Source: Xenorhabdus ishibashii (GTDB taxonomy: Bacteria > Pseudomonadota > Gammaproteobacteria > Enterobacterales > Enterobacteriaceae). From it: a stretch of DNA of 64,000 nucleotides. Positions 7,838 to 19,800 of the stretch are shown piece after piece. The position numbers were made by a program, and so were the translations under genes. How positions within the stretch are numbered: the stretch's first letter is position 1; each line of letters opens with the position of its first letter. The notes beneath the pieces were generated by a model that made no database searches, was not told the DNA's origin, and was given only the letters and a program-made list of their open reading frames with translations. The DNA is taken from the NCBI RefSeq assembly GCF_002632755.1, contig NZ_NJAK01000001.1, forward strand, positions 62,001-126,000, read 5' to 3'.

Positions 7838-10800
7838 ATGCCTATGTCATGCAATAGTAGCAATAATATTAAATTTCCACTCAGTTCTCCCCAGCAAGTC
7901 ATCTGGCTCGATCAGTGTTTCCGTCCTCATAGTACTTGCTATAACTTAGGTTCAGTTATTCTTGTTGAAGGAAAGTTGGATGAAACGCTGTTAGTACGCG
8001 CTGTTGAGACCGTTGTTTATCGTCATGACGCATTACGTTTACGGCTCGTTAAAACTCAGGAAGCACCACTGCAAGAACTCACCGATATCTCGCCTGTGTC
8101 TGTGACAATCCACGATTTCTCAGGTTATGCTGACGCAGAAGAACAAGCTGAACAATACATCCGTACTGCCTTCATGCGACCGTTTGATTTGCACAGTGAA
8201 CTATGGCGTTTTGAACTGTTACGGGTAAGTGATAATCGTTGGTACTGGCAGTTTTGCTGTCATCAGCTTATTGGCGATATAAAGACTTTAAGACTTATTT
8301 CCGAAGAGATAACCAACACGTATATTCGGTTAAGCAGAGGAAAAAAATTTACAAAAGCAGCCCCCTCTTACCTCGACTTTATTAATGAAGATCACACCTA
8401 TTTAAATTCACCGCGCTATCTACAAGACCAACAATTTTGGTCAGATCGCTACAAAAACTTACCTCCTGCCTTAATTCAGCCATCAAATTTAGAAAAAATA
8501 GCTGATAGCGAACACCCCGAGCCTCTCATTTGGCAACTGGATAAAACGCTCTTTCAGCGGATCGAAGACATTGTCGCTGCACATGGATTGTCCGTCCTGC
8601 ATTTTATGTATGCTGCGCTGGCTTGCTATTTCTCACGTACTGCTTATTCACTAACAAGCAGTACCGAAAATGAAGATATTGTTATTGGTATTCCCATAGA
8701 TAACCGTAAAAACAGCAAACAAAGACACACCGCAGGGATGTTTTCATCAGTGATCCCGATCGGTATCACTATTTCGCCCCATGATACTTTCCTTGATGTG
8801 ATGGACAAAACCGCCGCAGAATTACGCCGTTGCTACAAACATCAGCGTTTTCCAATCGAGGAAATCAACCGGCTCACACAAATCCAGCAGCAGACCGGAC
8901 GAGCCCAGTTATTCGATATTACGCTGTCATTTGGGCAAATAGATGTGAATGCCGATATACCAAATGCCACACTTACATACTCAAAAATACAGCGTGGTGC
9001 CTCATCTCCTCTTACTATTGCTGTCCATCAATATGTATTAGATAACAATGAGGATGCTCAAAAATCTGTCACACTTGAATTTCATTTTTCTCCTGATTAC
9101 CTGAGTCGTGCTGAAGTGATAGCCCTCCAGGCTCGTCTCATGGTGTTGATAGAAGCCGCCCTGACATCTCCAGAAACCCAGATCCAAAATTTATCCATAT
9201 TGCCACAAACAGAGCAACAACAACTGCTGGTGGATTTCAATGCCACCCAGAGGGATTTCCCGCAACAAACACTGATCCATCAATTGATCGAAGCACAAAC
9301 TGCAAAAACACCCAATGCAACAGCGGTGGTGTGTGGAGAGCTGTCTCTCAGTTATGAAGAATTGAACCAGCATGCTAATCGTCTGGCTCATCACTTGATT
9401 GCACTGGGTGTGCAGCCGGATGATCGGGTCGCCCTCTGTGTCGAACGCAGTCTGGAGATGATGATCGGATTTCTGGCTATCCTCAAAGCCGGCGGGGCTT
9501 ATGTGCCGCTTGATCCCGCTTATCCGGCCGAACGGCTGGTCTATATGCTGGAAGATGCGGCCCCCGTGGCTTTACTGACCCAGGCGGAACTAACCAAATC
9601 AGAGTGGCTCGCTCAGTTTAACACCTTGCCCACCCTCTTACTGGATAACCCCGAACCAAATCTGGTAACCCAACCGACTGACAACCCAAACCCTGAAACC
9701 CTGGGGTTAGCGTCACACCATCTGGCCTATGTTATTTATACTTCCGGTTCAACGGGGCAACCAAAAGGAGTGATGATCGAACATCAAAGCCTGTGCAACC
9801 TGATAGCCACCCAACAACCTACCCTGGCACTCACTACCGATAGTCGTGTCTTACAGTTCGCCTCAAACAGCTTCGATGCCAGTATTTGGGAATGTTGTAT
9901 GGCCTTAATGGCCGGCGCCCGACTCTATCTGGCCCAACGGGCCAGTCTGTTGCCGGGCGCCATCCTGTCTCGCTACTTAGCAGATCAGGCCATCAGCCAT
10001 GTTCTTTTGTCACCGACCGCATTGGCCGCGATGGATGTTCTGCCCGATACCCTGCAAACCTTGTTGGTGGGGGGCGAAGCGTGTCCGCCGACCTTAGTCA
10101 AACGCTGGTCATCAGGACGGCAAATGCTCAATGCCTATGGGCCGACGGAAATCACGGTCTGTGCCACGCTCTATTCATGTGCCTCTTCCGATGACAGTTC
10201 AGCAGATAATCCGCCCCCGATTGGCCGCCCGATTGCCAATACCCGGGTTTATATCCTGAATGCACACGGCCAGCCCGTTCCTCGCGGGGTGGCGGGGGAA
10301 ATTTATATCGGCGGTGTGGGGGTCGCCCGTGGTTACCTCAATCGCCCGGAGCTGACGGCCGAACGCTTCCTGACCGATCCATTCTCCCGTGCTCCCAATG
10401 CCCGTATGTACAAAACCGGCGACCTCGGTCGCTGGCTGCCCGATGGCAATATCGACTACCTCGGCCGCAATGATTTTCAGGTCAAGCTGCGCGGTTTCCG
10501 CATCGAACTGGGAGAAATTGAGTCCAGACTCACCCAATGTGACGGCGTACACGAAGCGGTGGTGATCGCCCGCGAAGATGCACCGGGGCAAAAGCGGCTG
10601 GTGGCCTACCTGTTACCGCAAAAAGGTGTTGAACTGGTGCCCGCTGCACTGCGCCAGCAACTTGCCCAGCACTTAGCCGAGTATATGCTACCCAGTGCTT
10701 TTGTCACCCTGCACACTTTCCCGCTGACCCCCAATGGCAAACTCGACCGTCAGGCACTGCCTGCCCCCGATTTATCGGCAGTAGTCGTTCGAGATTATGT

Positions 10801-13800
10801 TGCTCCCGTGGGCGAAATAGAAATCATTCTGGCGCAAATTTGGCAAGCGTTGTTAGGGTTAGAACAAGTTGGTCGTTACGATCATTTCTTCGAACTCGGC
10901 GGCCATTCCCTGCTCGCTACCCAATTGGCTGCACGAGTTCGCCAACGGTTAGCGAAAGAGTTGCCGTTGCAGCAACTCTTTGAACAACCTGTTTTGATGG
11001 ATTTAGCTCAAACGCTCACTAACACTTCAACCAGCACTCAGGTAACAATTTCCATCGTTGATCACAGCCAGTTGTTACCTCTGTCTTTTGCCCAACAACG
11101 TTTATGGTTCCTCGCCCAACTCGATCCGGCGGCCAGTCGAGCCTATCATATCCCTGTGGCATTACGTCTGACGGGGCAGCTTAATCGCCCTGTCTTAACC
11201 CGTGCATTCGATCACCTGATCGCCCGCCATGAAAGCTTGCGTACCCGCTTTGTGCTGGTTTCCGGTCAGCCTTGCCAGCATATTGATCCGGCTGACATTG
11301 GCTTTACCCTGCCTTATCAGGACTTACGCCCGCTGGCGCCAGAAATGCATTCCGGCCATATTGCTGATTTATCCGACCTTGAAGCACAGACATCTTTTGA
11401 CTTTACCCAAGATCCGCTGATCCGCGGGCACCTGCTGCAACTGGCAGACGAAGAGCATGTTTTGCTGCTCACGCAACACCACATTATCACTGATGGCTGG
11501 TCCGTTGGTGTCATGATGCATGAACTCAGTGTCCTTTATCGCGCCCTTCTCGACGATCAAGACGCGCCTTTAGCGCCACTCCCCATTCAATACTCTGACT
11601 ATGCTGTCTGGCAACGTGACTGGCTACAAGATACCATGCTCACTGCCCAACGTGATTTCTGGTTCACCCAACTTGCAGGGGCGCCGGCTTTACTCTCTCT
11701 CCCTACAGATCGGCCGCGTCCGGCAGTACAATCCTTTGTTGGCGACCGTGTTCCTGTGCATATTGATGCAGATTTATTGGTTTCACTGAAAAAGCTGGGA
11801 CTGCGCCATAATACTACCTTGTTTATGACGGTGCTCAGTGCCTGGAGTCTGGTACTGGCTCGGCTCAGTGGGCAGGATGATATCGTTATCGGCACGCCGG
11901 TTGCCAACCGTCTACAACATGAACTTGAAGGACTAATCGGTTTCTTCGTCAATACGCTGGCCTTGCGTGTCACCCTGAATGATGCCGTTACTGTCACTGA
12001 TCTGTTCGCCCAGGTTCGGGAACGGGCACTCGCCGCCTATGCTCATCAGGATTTACCCTTTGAGCAAGTGGTAGAAGCGCTCCAGCCCGAACGCAATTTA
12101 AGTTATAGCCCGATCTTTCAGGTAATGCTGGCCTTAAATAACACCCCCGTTCAGGTACTGACGTTACCCGATGTGCAGTGCACGCCCATTGAACAGATGT
12201 CCCCAAATGCTCACTTTGATTTAACCTTGTCACTGACTGAAACCGAGGCCGGTCTGGTCGGTGAGCTGGAATATGTCACCGATTTATTCGATACCACAAC
12301 CGTTGAACGGATCGTCGGTTATTTCAACAATGTACTGGCTGCCATGACGGCAGATGACACCCAACGGATTGCCACGTTGCCGATGCTGCCAGACCCCGAA
12401 CGCCAACAACTGCTGGTGGATTTCAATGCTACTCAAGCCGATTTCCCGCAAGAGGCGCTTATCCACCAACTGTTTGAGGCACAGGCCGCGCAGCATCCCG
12501 AAGCCATCGCCGTTGTCTTTGAGGCGCAAACGCTCAGCTATGGTGAATTAAACCACCGTGCCAACCAGTTGGCGCATTATCTGATTACGTTAGGGGTGCG
12601 GCCGGATGATCGGGTCGCCCTCTGTGCCGAGCGCAGTCCGGAGATGGTGATCGGCTTACTGGCTATCCTCAAAGCTGGCGGGGCTTATGTGCCGCTTGAT
12701 CCGGCTTATCCGGCCGAACGGTTGGTCTATATGCTGGAAGATGCGGCACCTGTGGCTTTACTGACCCAGGCGGAATTAGCCAAATCAGAGTGGCTCACTC
12801 AGTTTAATGCCTTGCCCACGCTCTTACTGGATAACCCCGAACCGTGCCTGACAACACAACCGACTGGCAATCCAGAGCCTCACACTTTGGGGTTAGCATC
12901 ACGCCATCTGGCCTATGTGATTTATACTTCCGGTTCAACGGGGCAACCCAAAGGGGTGATGATCGAACATCAAAGCCTGTGCAACCTGATAGCCACCCAG
13001 CAACCTACCCTGTCACTTACCGCTGACAGTCGCGTCTTGCAGTTCGCCTCAAATAGCTTCGATGCCAGTATTTGGGAATGTTGCATGGCCTTAATGGCGG
13101 GTGCCCGCCTCTGTCTCGCCCAACGTGCCAGCCTATTGCCCGGCGCTATCCTGTCCGGTTACTTAGCAGATCAGGCCATCAGCCACGTTCTCTTGTCACC
13201 GACCGCGTTGGCTGCGATGGATTCCCTGCCCGATACCCTGCAAACCTTGCTGGTGGGGGGGGAAGCGTGTCCACCAACTCTGGTCAAACGCTGGTCATCA
13301 GGGCGGCAGATGCTCAATGCTTATGGACCAACGGAAATCACGGTCTGTGCCACACTTTATTCATGTGCCTCTTCCGATGGCAGTTCAGCAGATAATCCGC
13401 CCCCGATTGGGCGCCCGATTGCCAATACCCGAATTTATATTCTGGATGCACACGGCCAGCCCGTCCCTCGCGGTGTGGCAGGGGAAATTTATATTGCCGG
13501 CGCCGGCGTAGCTCGTGGTTATTTAAACCGCCCCGAACTCACCGCTGAGCGCTTCCTCGCCGATCCATTCTCGTCGGAGCCAGACGCCCGTATGTACAAA
13601 ACCGGCGACCTCGGCCGCTGGCTGCCCGATGGCAATATTGAATATCAGGGGCGCAATGATTTTCAGGTCAAGCTGCGTGGCTTCCGTATCGAACTGGGGG
13701 AAATCGAGTCCAGACTCACCCAATGTGACGGCGTGCGTGAAGCGGTAGTGATTGCACGCGAAGATGGATCTGGTCAGAAACAGTTGATCGCTTATCTGCG

Positions 13801-16800
13801 ACCAGAGGAAGGGGTTGAATTGGTGCCCGCTGATTTGCGCCAACAACTGGCGCAGCATCTGGCTGATTATATGCTGCCCAGTGCCTTTGTGACCTTAGAG
13901 GCTTTCCCGCTCACCCCGAATGGTAAACTTGACCGTCAGGCGCTACCGGCTCCCGATTTATCGGCGATTGTCACTCGCGGCTATGAAGCCCCCGTCGGGG
14001 AGACCGAAATCGCTCTGGCACAGATTTGGCAAAAACTATTGGGATTAACACAGGTCAGCCGCCATGACCAGTTCTTTGAGCTAGGCGGTCATTCGCTGAT
14101 GATTGTCAGTCTGGTCGAAGAGCTGCGCCAACTGGGCTGGCAGCTTGAGGTTCCCAGTGTATTCGCTTCACCCATTCTGACCGATATGGCCCAGACTATC
14201 CAGCGCAACACCCATTCTTTTGTGGTGCCACCTAACCTTATTTCTGAAGGCTGCACAGCTATCACCCCTGATATGCTGCCGTTGGTTTCCCTCTCCCAAT
14301 CTGAGATTGATACCCTCGTAGAACAGATCCCTGGGGGCGCAAATAATATTCAGGATATCTACCCACTGGCTCCCTTACAGGAAGGGATCTTGTTCCACCA
14401 CCTGTTACAAACACAAGGTGATGACTATTTATTGCGGATCGTACTTGCCTGTAGCACTCGCGAACATCTTGATAATTTTTTGGGAGCCTTACAGCAAGTT
14501 ATTGATCGTCATGACATCCTGCGCACTGCGGTTTATTGGCAAAATCTGGCACGACCGGTTCAAGTGGTCTGGCGTCAGGCACTGCTGGCTATCCATGAAT
14601 TCATCCCAGCCACAACAGACGATATTCCAACACAATTACTGGCTCATACTGATCCACTCCGGCACCGTATCAATTTGAATCAGGCGCCCCTCTTTGCTGC
14701 TGATATCACCCATGATCCAGCACAAGATGAATGGTTGCTAGCGCTGCGTTTCCATCATCTGGTCAATGACCACATGACATCAGATCTGATTTTTGCCGAG
14801 ATTGCTCAGATACTCCGAGGTAATGCAGCAGACCTGCCTGCCATGTTGCCCTACCGCAACTTTATTGCCCAGACATTAAGTGTGCCAGTTGCAGAACATG
14901 AAACCTATTTCCGTACCCGACTGGCAGATATTGATGAACCCACCGCTCCCTTTGGGATACTCAGCATACCCAGCGATAGCGATAATAGTACTGTCAACGA
15001 ACGTACTATCAACGAACGTACTATCAACGAAAATAGCCTGCTGCTTGATCCCGCGTTGGCGAAGGCAATTCGCTCTCAGGCTCGTCGGCTAGGGGTGAGT
15101 CCTAGTGTCTTGTTCCATGTAGCCTGGGCGCAGGTAGTAGCCCAAACCAGCGGGCGTGATGATGTGGTGTTTGGCTCCGTACTACTGGGTCGACTACAAG
15201 GTGGTGCGGGAGCTGATCGCATACTGGGCATGTTTATCAATACCCTGCCCCTGCGTATCTCTCTGGGTGGGCGCACGGTACACACCATCGTGCAAGAAAC
15301 CTATCACAATTTAACCGCCTTGCTGGAGCATGAGCAAGCCCCATTAGCATTGGCACAACGATGCAGTGGCGTAGCCCAACCGATGCCTCTGTTCAGTGCG
15401 TTACTGAATTACCGCCATAGCCCATCGGATCAGGACAAAACCACTGACATATCAGGGACAGCAATGCGTCTGGTCGCGGCTGAAGAACGCACCAATTATC
15501 CCATTACTCTGTCCGTCGATGATTTAGGGGATAACTTTGAATTAACCGCCCTGACCGTGACAAACATTGCTGCCGAACGTATTACCACCTATCTGGCGAC
15601 GGCCATAAACGGTCTGGTGACCGCACTGGTTCACCACCCGCAACAATTGATACTGGATGTTCCTATCTTGCCAGAATCAGAACGGCAACAATTGCTGGTG
15701 GGTTTCAACACAACGCAGAGAAATTTCCCACAAAAGGCTCTGATCCATCAGCTTGTTGAGACTCAGGCATTACAACATCCCCAAGCTCCGGCGGTGACCT
15801 ACGAAGGACAAACCGTGAGTTATCACGAACTGAACCAACGAGCCAACCAGCTTGCGCATTATTTGATTGCGCAGGGAGTACGGCCGGATGATCGGGTCGC
15901 CCTCTGTATCGAACGCAGTCCGGAAATGGTGGTCGGCTTACTGGCTATCCTGAAAGCCGGTGGCGCCTATGTCCCGCTCAATCCAAACTACCCGATTGAA
16001 CGGTTGACTTATATGCTAAAGGATGCGGCACCGGTTGTTTTATTGACCCTGACAGCCCAGCTTAATACTCTGCCCAACACCGTGCCGACGGTCTTACTGG
16101 ATCATCTACTTGACCATGAAGAACCGATGCTGGCGACGCAACCGACTGACAACCCAGACGCTCAGATATTAGGGCTGAAATCGCACCATTTAGCCTATGT
16201 GATTTACACCTCAGGTTCGACCGGCCAACCCAAAGGGGTTATGGTCGAGCATCGCAATGTCCTGCGCCTGATCATCAATAATGGCTTTGCCGATATCAAT
16301 GCCCACGACTGCGTTGCCCATTGTGCCAATATCGCTTTTGATGCCTCAACCTGGGAAATTTGGTCTGCCCTGCTCAATGGGGCACGCCTGCATGTGGTGC
16401 CGCAATCCGTACTGCTCGATCCAATACGTTTTTGCGATTCACTGATCAAGGGGCAAGTCACCGCCCTCTGGCTGACTGTGGGCTTATTTAATGAATATCT
16501 CGACAGCCTTAAGCCCCTGTTTGGGCAATTACGTTATTTGCTGATTGGCGGTGATGTACTCGACCCAAGGAAGATACAACAGGTGCAATTAGCTGCATCT
16601 CAACCCGTACACCTGATTAACGGATATGGTCCAACGGAAACCACAACATTTGCTGCAACCTACGAGATTGTATCTCCGGTTGATGTATCCAATTCCATTC
16701 CTATCGGTCACCCGATTGCCAATACTCAGATTTATATTCTGGATACACAGGGCCAGCCTGTTCCTCTCGGTGTGGCAGGAGAAATTTATATCGCCGGTGC

Positions 16801-19800
16801 CGGTGTTGCCCGTGGCTATCTGAACCTACCTGAACTCACCACAGAACGCTTCCTGACCGATCCATTCTCCCGGGCTCCCAATGCCCGTATGTACAAAACC
16901 GGCGACCTCGGTCGCTGGCTGCCCGATGGCAATATCGACTACCTCGGCCGCAATGATTTTCAGGTCAAGCTGCGCGGTTTCCGCATCGAACTGGGAGAAA
17001 TTGAGTCCAGACTCACCCAATGTGACGGCGTACACGAAGCGGTGGTGATCGCCCGCGAAGATGCACCGGGGCAAAAACGGCTGGTGGCCTACCTGTTACC
17101 GCAAAAAGATGTTGAACTGGTGCCGGCGACATTACGACAACAACTCGCTCAGCACCTGACCGATTATATGTTGCCCAGTGCCTTTATCTCGCTAGATGCC
17201 TTCCCGCTGACCCCGAACGGCAAGCTTGACCGTCAGGCCTTGCCGACCCCGGATTTATCGGCGGTGGTGGCACGCGAGTATGCCGCACCGGTGGGCGAAG
17301 CAGAAATTGCTCTGGCTCAGATTTGGCAAGACTTGCTTGAGTTGGAACAGGTCGGACGTTACGATCATTTCTTCGAACTCGGCGGTCATTCCCTGCTGGC
17401 CGTCCAACTGGCAGCTCGGATCCGTCAACACTTGGCGCGCGAGTTATCGTTACAATCACTCTTTGACCAACCACGTTTGATCGACTTGGCTCAGGAGTTG
17501 ACGGAGACGTCAACCCCTCCTCTGGTCACCCTTTCTGTGGCTAACCGCAATCAACCCTTGCCACTGTCTTTTGCCCAACAACGTTTATGGTTCCTCGCCC
17601 AACTCGATCCGGCGGCCAGTCGAGCCTATCATATTCCTGTGGCATTACGTCTGACGGGGCAGCTTAATCGCCCTGTCTTAACCCGTGCATTCGATCACCT
17701 GATCGCCCGCCATGAAAGCTTGCGTACCCGCTTTGTGCTGGTTTCCGGCCAACCTTGTCAGCATATTGATCCGGCTGACATTGGCTTTACCCTGCCTTAC
17801 CAGGACTTACGCCCGCTGGCGCCAGAAATGCACTCCGGCCATATTGCTGATTTGTCCGCTCTTGAAGCACAGACATCTTTTGACTTTACCCAAGATCCGC
17901 TGATCCGCGGTCACCTGCTGCAACTGGCAGACGAAGAGCATGTTTTGCTGCTCACGCAACACCACATTATCACTGATGGCTGGTCCGTTGGTGTCATGAT
18001 GCATGAACTCAGTGTCCTTTATCGCGCCCTTCTCGACGATCAAGACGCGCCTTTAGCGCCACTCCCCATTCAGTATGTCGATTATGCCATCTGGCAGCGA
18101 GGATGGTTACAAGGAACTGTCATTGCTAAACAACGCGATTTCTGGTGTTCTCAGCTTGAAGGGGCTCCGGCCTTATTAACACTGCCTACCGACAGACCCC
18201 GCCCCGCGGTGCAGACTTATGTTGGCGGCCGTGTTCCTGTCCACTTTGATGCAAGCTTATTAACTTCGCTTAAAGAACTGGGACAGCGCCATCAAACTAC
18301 CTTGTTTATGACTGTGTTGAGTGCCTGGAGTCTCGTATTGGCTCGGCTTAGTGGTCAGGATGATATTGTCATCGGTACACCTGTAGCTAACCGTCCTCAC
18401 TATGAACTTGAGGGGATGATCGGTTTCTTCGTCAATACACTGGCTCTGCGTGTCACTCTGGATGATTCCATATGTGTCGCTGACTTACTTGCCCAGGTGC
18501 GGGAAAAAACCTTAGCGGCCTACGCCCATCAGGATCTGCCTTTTGAACAGGTGGTGGAAACACTCCAGCCTGAACGTAGCTTAAGCTATAGCCCAATCTT
18601 CCAAGTGATGCTGGCTTTAAACAATACGCCAGTCAAAACCTTGACGTTACCCGACTTGCAACTCACCCAAATTGAACAAGTACACTACAGTACTCACTTC
18701 GATATGACCCTATCACTGACTGAAACCGAATCTGGTTTGTCCGGTGAACTAATATATGCCGTTGATCTATTTGATCCTGCAACAATAAAGCGCATGATCG
18801 GTTACCTGAAACAGGTTTTGGTAGCAATAACACGCGATGCTGAACAAGCTATTGCCAGCATGCCAATATTATCGGCATCGGAGCGACATCAACTGTTGGT
18901 AGAATTCAATGCCACCCAAGCCGATTTCCCACAAGAAGCCCTGATCCATCAACTGGTCGAAGCACAGGCTGCAAAAACGCCCAGTGCAATAGCTGTAGTA
19001 TGCGACGACCAATCTCTCAGTTATGGAGAATTGAACCGCTATGCCAATGATTTGGCTCATCATTTAATGATGCTAGGGGTACATCCAGACGATAGAATTG
19101 CTATCTGTGTCGAACGCAATGTAGCAATGGTGGTGGGATTACTGGCCATTCTTAAAGCGGGAGGCGCTTATGTCCCACTTGACCCTGCTTATCCAACAAG
19201 TCGATTGGCATATATGCTTGAGGATGCGGCTCCCGTCGTGGTCATCACCCAGAAAAAACTAACTGACAGACTGACTCACTCTGTACCTACGGTATTCATC
19301 GACAACCTGCTCGATAATGAAACTCAAGGATACTTAAATCAATCAGCAGGCAATCCTGATGCTCAAGGAATGGGCTTAACGTCAAATCATCTGGCTTATG
19401 TGATCTATACATCAGGCTCCACCGGATTACCCAAAGGAGTTGCGATCACCCACCGTAATACCGTAAATTTCCTGACCTGGGCTCAGCGAACTTTTAGCGC
19501 TGAAGCATTGGCCCATACCCTGTTCGCGACTTCATTTAATTTTGATTTGTCCGTGTACGAATGTTTTGCACCACTGATTTCTGGTGGTACAGTTCACCTT
19601 GTTTCTGATGCCCTGTCGTTAATCACAACTAAATCCGCGGCAGAACAGAGGCTCAGCCTAATTAATACGGTGCCGTCGGCTATCACGCATTTGAGCGAGG
19701 CAAACGCCATTCCCCCCACCGTTAAAACCATTAATTTGGCGGGTGAAGCGCTGAAATCCCATATTGTCGAACATCTGTTTGCCCATTCCGCTGTGGAACA

